Origin: Thalassobaculaceae bacterium
GTDB taxonomy: Bacteria > Pseudomonadota > Alphaproteobacteria > Thalassobaculales > Thalassobaculaceae
Reading direction: 5' to 3'
Length of the DNA: 64,000 nucleotides
Assembly: GCA_029212785.1 (NCBI GenBank)
Contig: JARGOG010000001.1
Location: 46,658-110,657, forward strand
Every line of letters starts with the position of its first letter. Positions within the stretch are counted from its first letter, which is position 1. The notes beneath the pieces were generated by a model. That model searched no databases, was not told the DNA's origin, and was given only the letters and a program-made list of their open reading frames with translations. Below, in pieces: positions 52,347-60,245 of the stretch. The position numbers and the translations under genes are program-made.

Positions 52347-52756
52347 GGCGCGGCGCCTTCGGGAGCGAGCAAGCGCTCGATGGTGTCGATCAGCAATCCG
52401 CCGCCTGAGGCATCCACGTCCTTGCTGACCGAGCCGGACGGCTTGCCGATCACCGCGTCGGCGCCGACCAGGCGGGCCTCGACCGCCTTGGGAGAGGCCG
52501 GGTGGGTGAGCGAGGACAGCACGATGACCTTCGCCGGCGTCAAGACCTTGAGACGGCGCAGGCATTCGATGCCGTCCATGACCGGCATCTCGATATCGAG
52601 GGTGACGACGTCCGGCGACAGCTCGCGCGCCATGTCGACGCCTTCGCGGCCGTTTTCAGCCTCGCCGACGACCTCGAACCCCTCGGCCCGCGCCAGGATG
52701 TTCTTGATCGTGAGCCGAACAAGCTTGGAGTCGTCGACGATCAGTACCTTGGGCAT
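52343..52756 (-). CDS. Stand-alone CheB-type response-regulator receiver
   Basis: A 137-residue receiver domain: acidic pair D8/D9 in VLIVDDSK, phospho-acceptor D54 in VVTLDIEMPVMDG, the SSLT region and K of VIGKPSGS. The stretch IVLSSLTHPASPKAVEARLV and the KPSGSVS linker are typical of the receiver part of CheB rather than of CheY, yet no methylesterase domain follows; the gene ends with a short APEGAAP tail. It leads the CheW-CheA unit. It is probably phosphorylated by CheA and may act on CheB, the MCP or a motor target. Paired with the receiver-dead CheB, it suggests a split CheB. Confidence 0.85.
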   Translation of the reverse strand: MPKVLIVDDSKLVRLTIKNILARAEGFEVVGEAENGREGVDMARELSPDVVTLDIEMPVMDGIECLRRLKVLTPAKVIVLSSLTHPASPKAVEARLVGADAVIGKPSGSVSKDVDASGGGLLIDTIERLLAPEGAAP

Positions 52757-52943
52757 GCGCCGGCCATCTTCCCGAGTGCCATCAAGACCTTGAAAATACA
52801 GTGCTCAATCGTTCCATATCGGCGGAGTTTTGCCTACCCGTTAGTCGGCCCCTTTCACCGGCGGATTGCGGAAACGGCTTCTGCGGAGGGCGCCAAGCAT
52901 TGTACCATTGCCGGCAGGAACACTGATCGCTGCGGGGGCTTGC

Positions 52944-53609
52944 GTGCTGGCTTGGCATTTTGTCGATGAGACCCTGAAGGACGGCACGGCGCTGCCGGCG
53001 GATGGCGAGCGGCTGACCCATGACGGGCCGGTGAGCCTTTGCGAGGGCGGGCTGCACGCGTCCGAGCGGGTTCTCGACGCGCTGAAATTCGCGCCGGGCA
53101 ACATCATCTGCCGGGTCGAATGCGATGCTGTCGGCGACCGCCAGGAGGACAAGTTCGTCTGCGGCGCGCGCACCATCCTGTGGCGAATCGACGGTGAGGA
53201 GGTGCTGCGCGCCTTCGCCCGCCGGGTGGCGCTCGAGGTTGGCACGCTCTGGGACATGCCGGATGACGTGCGCCGCTTTCTGGAGACCGGCAACGACAAC
53301 CTGCGGGTGGCGGCCCGCGGTGCCGCGCGCCAGGCGTCCCGGGATGCGGTGCTGTCCGACGAGCCGCAGGCCGCGGCGGCCGGAGAGGCGGCGCGTGCTG
53401 CGGCGGCCCGGACCCATTCCGCACGATCCACCGGGCTTGCCGCCGCCTGGGCCGCGTCGAAGGCGACACGACGGGCCGGCACCTGGGCCGAGTTTGACCG
53501 TCTGCTGGAAACGATGATCGAGGAGGCGCGCTCCGCCACCCCCGCCCAGGCCGCGGATGACGACGAGTGGGGCGATTTCGCCGACGAGATCGAGGCCGAG
53601 TTCAGCTAG
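52944..53609 (+). CDS. DUF7666-like protein with Ala-rich C-terminal half
   Basis: A 221-residue protein from the GTG at 52944, chosen because the recognisable domain begins at once (LAWHFVDETLKDGTALPADG); a TTG 26 codons upstream is an alternative. The first 90 residues have the pattern WHF, CEGGLHASERVLDALKFAPG and KFVCGARTILWR of the DUF7666 group found in phages and bacteria, whose function is not known. The rest (about 120-221) is Ala/Arg-rich and ends in a very acidic tail DDDEWGDFADEIEAEFS. It stands between the chemotaxis block and an unrelated large gene. No enzymatic motif is visible. Confidence 0.6.
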   Translation: MLAWHFVDETLKDGTALPADGERLTHDGPVSLCEGGLHASERVLDALKFAPGNIICRVECDAVGDRQEDKFVCGARTILWRIDGEEVLRAFARRVALEVGTLWDMPDDVRRFLETGNDNLRVAARGAARQASRDAVLSDEPQAAAAGEAARAAAARTHSARSTGLAAAWAASKATRRAGTWAEFDRLLETMIEEARSATPAQAADDDEWGDFADEIEAEFS

Positions 53610-53635
53610 AGCCACGCGGCGCGTCCGGAGACCGC

Positions 53636-55378
53636 TCAACCGAAGAAGCCGCAGCGGTGAAGCTGCTCGTGGAACTTCCGCAACGTCTTGGCCTTCTCGC
53701 TCGGATCGGTGATCGCGGCGACCAGTTCGTCCTCGAAGTTCGGTCGGCGCAGGTGGCCGACGATGATGTTCCGCGCCAGGTTCGACGCCTTGCCCTTCGG
53801 CAGCATTTCCGGCTGCACCATGCTGACCAGCATGAAGGCGCGGACGTGCAGCGGCTTGTCCGGATTGTCGAGCTTGTCGAGAATCTTGCCGTCGGTGATG
53901 TAGGAGACCAGCAATTCGTCGAGACGCGCGGTCAGCGCCGCCTTGCGCTGCGGCGGCAGGTTCGATTTCTCGATGTGGTGATAGATCGAGGTGACCTTGG
54001 CCATCTTCTTGTTCGGCGGCAGCTTGTCCCGGATCAGGTGGTTGATGGTCTGGGACTCGACCAGCAGGTTGTCGAGCAGGGTTTCCAGGTCGTTGCGCAG
54101 GTAGGTCTGGCCAACCTCGCTTTCCATCAAGGCCAGCAGGTAGCCGGTCTTGCGGCCGGGATCGCCGAGCGTCGGCAGCATGGTTTCCGCCGCCTCCCGC
54201 ATCCCCTTGTTGCCGCCCTTGTTGATGATGGTCGACTGGCGCGCGGTCATCGCCTGCGCCATCGACGGTCCGCCGATCATCTCGATTTCCGGGATCAGCT
54301 TGTCGAGCAGGCCGACGAAGACCTCGCGCTCCTCCTCGCGGTCGCCGCGCGACAGCGGGCTGAGCCCTTCGAGCTGTCGGCGGACGCGGTCGAGCAGGAC
54401 GTCCTTGCTCTCCGGCAGCTTGCCGTCGGCGATCAGGCGGATGAACGCGAGGTTGGTGAAGTCCCGGTGCTCCGGGGTCAGCTCGGCCGGTTCCTCCGCT
54501 TCCGGGTCATCGCCGAGGATCTGTCCCTCGGCGAGACACAGCAGGGTGACGAGGGCCGTTCCCAACTCGCGCTGGTTGCCCATGAGGTCGCGGAGCACAT
54601 CGACATTGTAGAGGACATCGGAGGCGAAGATGTCGATCGCCTGGAGCGCCTCCGGCGTTTCGGCCTTCCAGGCCCATTCCATGACCTGGCCGAACTTCCC
54701 GAGGAAGCTCCGGTTTTCCACCAGTTCCACCGACATGGCATAGCGGATCAGATGTCCGACATGCTCTTCGGGGGCATTGGCGATGATGCGGCCGATCACC
54801 TCGTTGAAGCCTTCCACCCGGATGCGCGGCAGCTTCTGGTTCGCCGCGTTGGTGGCACGGGCCTGGATCTTGTTGACGAAGTCGAACAGCACGTCGCGGC
54901 GCTGATTGACGGTCGTCTCCTCCATCTTGCGGACCTGGAAGGTCGACACCTTGCCGACGGCGGAGAACAGGAGTGTGCCTTCGTCGAGCAGCCGCTTCAT
55001 CTCGCGCTGGGAATGCATCAGCTCGGTGGCGGTGAGGTTGTTCTTGTCCAGGTAATTGCGGAACAGCCGGTTGATGGTCGCGCGCGCTTCGCCAAAGAAC
55101 AGGTCGCTCGGATTGTGGCAGACCGGCGCGTCGTCGACGTCCTGGATGAAGACCTTGTCCTCGGTCTTCGGCTTCATTTTCTCGAATAGGATGTCTTCCG
55201 GCTTCAGCCGGTCGATCGAACCCTTGGCTTCCTTGATGACACGCACACCTTGGATGCCGGCGCGGCTGAGAATTTTCGCCGCTTCCGCCTGGGCCACCTC
55301 TTGGTGCTTGGCCGTAGCCTCAATGGTCCATCGGCCCTCGCGTAGTGCGAGGATCTCGAAGGTCTTTCCGCCGAACAT
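53636..55378 (-). CDS. Unrecognised 580-residue protein
   Basis: A single long frame with normal codon use and a convincing ATG at 55378. The protein is soluble-looking, rich in charged helices, with no signal peptide, membrane segment or known catalytic motif. The beginning (MFGGKTFEILALREGRWTIE) is a compact strand-rich unit with a following helix AEAAKILSRAGIQGVRVIKE; the rest is helical-repeat-like (for example LRDLMGNQRELGTALVTLLC and NLAFIRLIADGKLPES). It is near chemotaxis genes but not in their operon. I do not recognise it and give no function; it is clearly a real coding region by length and composition. Confidence 0.7.
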   Translation of the reverse strand: MFGGKTFEILALREGRWTIEATAKHQEVAQAEAAKILSRAGIQGVRVIKEAKGSIDRLKPEDILFEKMKPKTEDKVFIQDVDDAPVCHNPSDLFFGEARATINRLFRNYLDKNNLTATELMHSQREMKRLLDEGTLLFSAVGKVSTFQVRKMEETTVNQRRDVLFDFVNKIQARATNAANQKLPRIRVEGFNEVIGRIIANAPEEHVGHLIRYAMSVELVENRSFLGKFGQVMEWAWKAETPEALQAIDIFASDVLYNVDVLRDLMGNQRELGTALVTLLCLAEGQILGDDPEAEEPAELTPEHRDFTNLAFIRLIADGKLPESKDVLLDRVRRQLEGLSPLSRGDREEEREVFVGLLDKLIPEIEMIGGPSMAQAMTARQSTIINKGGNKGMREAAETMLPTLGDPGRKTGYLLALMESEVGQTYLRNDLETLLDNLLVESQTINHLIRDKLPPNKKMAKVTSIYHHIEKSNLPPQRKAALTARLDELLVSYITDGKILDKLDNPDKPLHVRAFMLVSMVQPEMLPKGKASNLARNIIVGHLRRPNFEDELVAAITDPSEKAKTLRKFHEQLHRCGFFG

Positions 55379-55587
55379 TTCTATGCTCGCATCTGAATCA
55401 TCCCCGGAGGAGCCGCTTCTTGCTCCCCCACTCCCGTAGGTCCAGGAGGGTAAACGATCTTTACCGTCTTTTCATGGCATGAATTGCATCGCATCGTAGG
55501 AAATCGTGAATTCAACGCGTTTTGCGGGAAATTCCGGGATCAGATAAAAACCATAGTAAGTATATGGACAATGAGGGAGTGGAATTT

Positions 55588-56346
55588 ATGGATCTGCAGC
55601 TGTCGGGCAAGATCGCCCTTGTCACCGGCGCCAGCGCAGGCATTGGCGTGGGCATCGCCCGGGTTCTGGCTCGGGAGGGCGTGACGCTTGCCATTACCGC
55701 GCGCCGCCGGGACCGGCTGGATGCGCTGGCGGACGAGATCGCGGCGGCCGGTTTACCGGCACCGACGGTGATCGAGGCCGACCTGATGGCCGATGACGGT
55801 CCCGCCACGATCCGCGATGCGCTGCTCCGGGCCCATGGTCGGCTCGACATCCTGATCAACAACGCCGGCTCCTCGCGCACGGTGCCGGTCGACGCGCCGG
55901 AAAGCGCGTGGGACGAGGCGATGATGTTGAAATTCACCATGGGCCGGCGGCTGACCACGGCGTTCCTGCCGGAACTGCGCGCGAACGGCTGGGGTCGCAT
56001 CATTCACATCACCGGCATCCTCGAGCCGACGACCACCAACGCCGGGCTTGCCGGCTGTGCGGCGACCCATGCCTGGGCCAAGGGCATGTCGCGCGATCTG
56101 GCGGGGGAGGGGGTGACGGTGAACTGTCTGCCGCCGGGGCGGATCAAAAGCGAGCAGATCATGGATCGGCTGCATCCGACCGAGGAGAGTCGCCAGGCCT
56201 TCATCGCCGCCAACATCCCCGCCGGCCGGTTCGGCGAGCCGGAGGAGTTCGGCAATCTGGTCGCGTTCCTCTGTTCGCCGCTGGCCGATTACATCACCGG
56301 CTGCGTCATTCCGGTCGATGGCGGGATGCACCGTTTCATCCAGTAG
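55588..56346 (+). CDS. SDR-like protein lacking the catalytic tyrosine
   Basis: A 252-residue SDR fold: TGASAGIG (about residues 13-20), ADLMADDG, NNAGSSR and the final ITGCVIPVDGGMHRF. The position of catalytic Tyr (YxxxK) reads HAWAK, so Tyr is His; the Ser position reads ITGILE instead of ISS. The Lys is kept. GAGGGAG precedes the ATG at 55588. It is followed by a CMD protein and a 3-hydroxyisobutyrate-dehydrogenase-like enzyme on the same strand. It may be inactive as a classical dehydrogenase, or use a His/Trp centre. Confidence 0.75.
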   Translation: MDLQLSGKIALVTGASAGIGVGIARVLAREGVTLAITARRRDRLDALADEIAAAGLPAPTVIEADLMADDGPATIRDALLRAHGRLDILINNAGSSRTVPVDAPESAWDEAMMLKFTMGRRLTTAFLPELRANGWGRIIHITGILEPTTTNAGLAGCAATHAWAKGMSRDLAGEGVTVNCLPPGRIKSEQIMDRLHPTEESRQAFIAANIPAGRFGEPEEFGNLVAFLCSPLADYITGCVIPVDGGMHRFIQ

Positions 56347-56432
56347 GGGCGTTGAGCGCAATCCGCGCCTCCCGTCCGGTCTGGCACTGCTCTAGGCTCT
56401 TCCCGGCGAAACCAGATCCTGGGAGGAAAACC

Positions 56433-56750
56433 ATGGCGCAAGACAAGCCCAAGACCGTCTACGAACTGATCCCGCATCTCGGCCGGCTACGCGACGAGGT
56501 GGTCTATGCCGACGTGTGGGAGCAACCGGAGCTGAACAAGCGCGATCGATCGCTGATCACGGTGGCGGCACTTGCCGCCCTGTGCCGCACCGACGAGCTT
56601 CGCTTGCACATGAACCGCGCGATGGAGAACGGCGTGACCAAGGACGAAATGCTCGCCCTGATCACTCACATCGCCTTCTACTCGGGCTGGCCGACTGCGA
56701 TGAACGCGGGCCGCTATGCCCTTGAGATGTTCGCCGACGACGAATCCTGA
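56433..56750 (+). CDS. Carboxymuconolactone decarboxylase family protein
   Basis: A 105-residue CMD-fold protein. It contains RDRSLITVAALAALCRTDEL and the conserved helix MENGVTKDEMLALITHIAFY with the catalytic-type HxxxY/H region, and SGWPTAMNA at the end, as in gamma-carboxymuconolactone decarboxylase homologues. GGGAGGAAAACC precedes the ATG; longer frames are read-through of the upstream gene. No redox CxxC is present, so it is not the AhpD branch. It is 18 bases before the next dehydrogenase gene, hinting at one unit. Confidence 0.83.
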   Translation: MAQDKPKTVYELIPHLGRLRDEVVYADVWEQPELNKRDRSLITVAALAALCRTDELRLHMNRAMENGVTKDEMLALITHIAFYSGWPTAMNAGRYALEMFADDES

Positions 56751-56768
56751 CAGGAAAGAAGAACAGCA

Positions 56769-57704
56769 ATGACGACAGTCGGATTTATCGGCCTCGGTCT
56801 GATGGGTGGGCATTTCGCCACCAACCTGATCAAGGCCCAGCACAAGGTGATCGTCTGCGACATGCGGCGCGAGGCGGCGGAAGGCCATCTGGCGGCGGGG
56901 GCCGAGTGGGCCGACACGCCCCGGGCCGTGGCCGAGGCCGCCGATGTGATCCTGACCTCGCTGCCCGGCCCGCCGGAGGTCGAAGCGGTGACGCTGGACC
57001 CGAAGACCGGTATCGCCGCCGGAATGAAGAAGGGCGGCGTGGTCTTCGACCTCTCGACCAACTCGCCGGCATCGGTGCGCAAGGTGCATGCCGCGCTGGC
57101 GGAGAAAGGGATCAGCTTCCTCGACGCGCCGGTCAGCGGCGGGCCGAAGGGAGCGGCCTCCGGCAAGCTCGCGATCTGGGTCGGCGGCGAGCAGGAGACC
57201 TTCGATGCACACCGGTCGGTGCTCGACGCGCTGGGCGATCAGGTCGCCTATATCGGTCCGATCGGGGCCGGCTCGACCGCCAAACTGGTGCATAACAGCG
57301 TCGGGTACGCGGTTCAGCTCGCCCTGGTCGAGGCGTTTACCGCCGGGGTGAAGGCCGGAGTCGAGCCGCTCGCCCTGTGGAGCGCGATCCGCCAGGGGGC
57401 GCGGGGGCGCCAGCGCACCTTCGACAGCCTGGGCGAGCAGTTCCTGCTGAACACCTACGATCCGCCGTCCTTCGCCCTCAAGCTCGCCCACAAGGACGTG
57501 TCGCTGGCCTGCCAGATGGGCAAGGACAACGCGGTACCGATGCGCCTGATCAACCTCGTGCTCGAGGAGATGACCGAGGCGCGTAACCGGGGGTGGGACG
57601 CGCTCGATTCCCGCGCGATGCTGATGCTGCAGGCCGAGCGCGCCGGGGTCGAGATCGAGGAGACCCGCGAGGGTGTTCAGGCGGTGCTCGACGGCAAGCT
57701 CTGA
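56769..57704 (+). CDS. NAD(P)-binding beta-hydroxyacid dehydrogenase (3-hydroxyisobutyrate type)
   Basis: A 311-residue dehydrogenase. The Rossmann segment GFIGLGLMGGHFATNLIKA, the substrate segment FLDAPVSGGPKGAASGKLA and the catalytic Lys region GAGSTAKLVHNS are all present, as is GAGxxxK. The acidic residue at the end of the second strand (VCDMRR) with arginines after it is ambiguous for NAD or NADP. Family enzymes oxidise 3-hydroxyisobutyrate, tartronate semialdehyde or similar. The gene is in line with SDR and CMD genes, suggesting a small catabolic unit, and ends before a convergent hairpin. Confidence 0.86.
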   Translation: MTTVGFIGLGLMGGHFATNLIKAQHKVIVCDMRREAAEGHLAAGAEWADTPRAVAEAADVILTSLPGPPEVEAVTLDPKTGIAAGMKKGGVVFDLSTNSPASVRKVHAALAEKGISFLDAPVSGGPKGAASGKLAIWVGGEQETFDAHRSVLDALGDQVAYIGPIGAGSTAKLVHNSVGYAVQLALVEAFTAGVKAGVEPLALWSAIRQGARGRQRTFDSLGEQFLLNTYDPPSFALKLAHKDVSLACQMGKDNAVPMRLINLVLEEMTEARNRGWDALDSRAMLMLQAERAGVEIEETREGVQAVLDGKL

Positions 57705-57725
57705 CACGCGCCAGACGTCAGGCTA

Positions 57726-57761
57726 CCCCGGACGCGCCGGTCTCTACCGATGCGTCCGGGG
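57726..57761. terminator. Convergent hairpin after beta-hydroxyacid dehydrogenase
   Basis: CCCCGGACGC (57726-57735) pairs perfectly with GCGTCCGGGG (57752-57761) around 16 bases. It lies between two converging genes, five bases before the stop of the minus-strand small gene. There is no T tract, so bidirectional termination is a positional inference. Confidence 0.5.
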
Positions 57762-57766
57762 ACCGG

Positions 57767-57958
57767 TCAGGCGTCGTGCTGCTGACCGATACTCTTCTGG
57801 CGCAGGGACTCCTCGCCGTTCAACTGGGCGAGCCGCCGCTTGAGGTTTTCCGGGCCTTTGACGACGGAGACCAGGCCGCCGGTCCGAGTGTCGCTGATCC
57901 GCCAGGTATCGGCGTCGCCGAAGGGAGCGGCTTTGTAGCGTTCTTGCATCTGGGGCAA
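57767..57958 (-). CDS. Small unrecognised protein with TTG start
   Basis: A 63-residue frame starting with TTG at 57956-57958, behind a perfect GGAAGGAGG with five-base spacing, which is the main reason to accept it. The product is mixed-charge with WRISDTRTGGLVSVV and ends GQQHDA. It resembles no family I know. It lies alone between the beta-hydroxyacid dehydrogenase and the EamA gene. Codon composition is in line with neighbours. Moderate confidence that it is translated. Confidence 0.5.
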   Translation of the reverse strand: MPQMQERYKAAPFGDADTWRISDTRTGGLVSVVKGPENLKRRLAQLNGEESLRQKSIGQQHDA

Positions 57959-58028
57959 TGCGTCCTCCTTCCAAAGGTTGGTGGTCGCTGTTTCCAGTGC
58001 CTTTGACGTGGGTATCCGGGGCGCGGCA

Positions 58029-58952
58029 TCAACCCCGCGCAGGGCGCAAGCCCCGGATCCGTGTGACGAGGCGCCCGTCGATCACCGCGAGACCGAAGGC
58101 GATCAGCGCCATGCCGCCGATCTGCCGCGCTTCCACGACCTCACCCAGAACCAGCGCGCCGAGGGCGATGGCACTGACCGGAATCAGTAGGGTGACAAGG
58201 GCGACGTTGGTGGCCCCGGCACTCGCCAGGACCCGGAAAAACAGGATGTAGGCCAGCGCCGTGCTGATCAGGGCGATACCGAGAACCGCACCCAGAGCGG
58301 TCGGACTCGGCGCCGCCAGGGTCCAGGGCTGGTCGATCACCAGGGCGAACGGCAGGATCATCAGCGTGCTTGCGGTCAGCTGGCCGGTGGCGGTCAGCAG
58401 CGGCGGCTGATTGGCGAAGCGGCGCCCGAACACACTCGCCGCCCCGTAGGAAATCGTCGCGCCGACCACGGCGATCTGGGCGATCAGCGGCGCGTCCAGA
58501 CCGTCCACCGCCGCGGGACCAACGGTGACGGCCAGGCCGGCGAAGCCCAGGACCACGCCCACCGCCTTGCGGACCGGCAACCGCTCGACCCCCGTCGCGC
58601 GGGCGATGAGGGCCGACCAGAAGGGAGTCATGCCATTGATGACCGCGGCGAGGCCGGCGCCGATCTCGATCTGCCCGAAGAAGATCAGCCCGAACGGCAG
58701 CAGGTTGTTCAGCGCGCCCATCATGAAATAATCGCGCCAGCCGCCGCCGGACGGGGCGAAGCGGATCCGCACGACACGCAGCACGATCTGCAGGGCGAAG
58801 GCGGCGATGCCGACCCGGGCCAGCACGAGCGTCAGCGGCGGTATCTCGGCCACCGCGACGCGACCGAACAGGAAGGAACACCCCCACAGGATCGACAGGG
58901 CGATCAGCAAGGTCCAGTCGAGAGCGGTCATCTGGGTGTCGGCGGGGGGCAT
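58029..58952 (-). CDS. EamA/DMT family transporter (3)
   Basis: A 307-residue membrane protein with two EamA repeats: LDWTLLIALSILWGCSFLFG begins the first, and IAQIAVVGATISYGAASVFG the second; about ten membrane segments in all. A shorter start at the ATG seven codons inside is possible. It is not closely like EamA 1 and 2. It stands alone, with no regulator next to it. Role: probable amino-acid or metabolite exporter, substrate unknown. Confidence 0.83.
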   Translation of the reverse strand: MPPADTQMTALDWTLLIALSILWGCSFLFGRVAVAEIPPLTLVLARVGIAAFALQIVLRVVRIRFAPSGGGWRDYFMMGALNNLLPFGLIFFGQIEIGAGLAAVINGMTPFWSALIARATGVERLPVRKAVGVVLGFAGLAVTVGPAAVDGLDAPLIAQIAVVGATISYGAASVFGRRFANQPPLLTATGQLTASTLMILPFALVIDQPWTLAAPSPTALGAVLGIALISTALAYILFFRVLASAGATNVALVTLLIPVSAIALGALVLGEVVEARQIGGMALIAFGLAVIDGRLVTRIRGLRPARG

Positions 58953-59097
58953 GCGGGGGCTCCGGCGGTCAAGGTTCGGCGCAGACTAGGCCCGCATCGC
59001 TGCCGGGGCTTTCCGGTTCTTGCGGTAACGATCGACGTCATTGAAGCCCGGTCTGGAGAGGCATACCGTCACCCTATGGCCAACCCGGGAGGCTCAT

Positions 59098-60216
59098 ATG
59101 CGCATCGGCGTGCCGAAAGAAGTCAAGAATCACGAATACCGCGTGGGTCTCGTGCCCTCCAGCGTGCGGGAACTCGTCACCCACGGTCATGAGGTCGTGG
59201 TCGAGACCCATGCCGGCTACGGCATCGGCCTCGACGACGATCACTACGTGGCGGCGGGCGCGCGGATCCTGGCGACCTCGGAGGAGGTATTCGCCGCCGC
59301 CGACATGATCGTGAAGGTGAAGGAGCCGCAGCCCGTCGAGATCGCCCGGCTTCGTAAGGGGCAGATCCTGTTCACCTATCTGCATCTCGCCCCCGACGCG
59401 GCGCAGACCAGGGGCCTGATCGACAGCGGTTGCATCGCCATCGCCTACGAGACGGTGACCGATGCCCATGGCCGGCTGCCGCTGCTGGCGCCGATGAGCG
59501 AGGTGGCGGGCCGCATGTCGATCCAGGCCGGTGCCCACTGTCTGGAGAAGGCCCAGGGCGGCAACGGCATGCTGCTCGGCGGCGTGCCCGGCGTGGCGGC
59601 GGCTTCGGTCGTGATCCTTGGCGGCGACGTGGTCGGCACCAATGCCGCGCGCATGGCCATGGGACTGGAGGCCAAGGTCACCATCCTCGACAGGTCGCTG
59701 CACCGGCTCTACGAGCTCGACATGCAGTTCGGGCCGACGCTGAACACGATCTTCTCGACCCGCGACGCGGTAGAGGAATACGTGCTGCAGGCCGATCTGG
59801 TGATCGGTGCGGTGCTGGTGCCCGGGGCCGCCGCGCCCAAATTGGTCACCGCGGAGATGGTGTCGCGGATGAAGCGTGGCTCGGTGCTCGTCGACGTGGC
59901 GATCGACCAGGGCGGCTGCTTCGAGACCTCGAAGCCGACCACCCATGCCGAGCCGACCTACATCGTCGACGAGGTGGTGCATTACTGCGTCGCCAACATG
60001 CCGGGCGGCGTGGCCCGCACCTCCACCTTCGCGCTGAACAACGCGACCCTGCCGTTCACTCTGGCGCTCGCCGACAAGGGCTGGCGTCAGGCGCTGTACG
60101 ACAACGCGTATCTGAAGGAGGGGCTGAACATCCATGAGGGCCGGGTGACCTACAAGGCGGTCGCCGATGCCCATGGCCTGCCCTATACGCCGGTGGAAGA
60201 AGCGCTGCGGCTCTGA
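59098..60216 (+). CDS. ald: Alanine dehydrogenase
   Basis: A 372-residue enzyme that oxidatively deaminates L-alanine to pyruvate with NAD. The N-terminal [20 protein letters not shown] has the family opening with Arg15 and the Lys of VKVKEPQ, and the Rossmann segment [20 protein letters not shown] binds NAD; HLAPD holds the catalytic His and [15 protein letters not shown] the catalytic Asp. GGGAGG precedes the ATG at 59098. Note GGDVVGTNA rather than the usual GxGVVG: one Gly is Asp, which may be tolerated. It stands alone in a plus-strand unit and supplies or uses alanine nitrogen. Confidence 0.9.
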   Translation: MRIGVPKEVKNHEYRVGLVPSSVRELVTHGHEVVVETHAGYGIGLDDDHYVAAGARILATSEEVFAAADMIVKVKEPQPVEIARLRKGQILFTYLHLAPDAAQTRGLIDSGCIAIAYETVTDAHGRLPLLAPMSEVAGRMSIQAGAHCLEKAQGGNGMLLGGVPGVAAASVVILGGDVVGTNAARMAMGLEAKVTILDRSLHRLYELDMQFGPTLNTIFSTRDAVEEYVLQADLVIGAVLVPGAAAPKLVTAEMVSRMKRGSVLVDVAIDQGGCFETSKPTTHAEPTYIVDEVVHYCVANMPGGVARTSTFALNNATLPFTLALADKGWRQALYDNAYLKEGLNIHEGRVTYKAVADAHGLPYTPVEEALRL

Positions 60217-60245
60217 CGGTTATCTGCCGCCTGGCCGCGGCGCGA

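Noticed and set aside
55449..55465. GGTAAA / TTTACC hairpin followed by T-rich bases
   Set aside because: No plus-strand gene ends just upstream, so a terminator role is unsupported; it may only be part of the leader of the minus-strand gene.
55473..55487. TGGCATGAATTGCAT, possible sigma-54 promoter
   Set aside because: The distance between the GG and GC elements is two bases too short for sigma-54.
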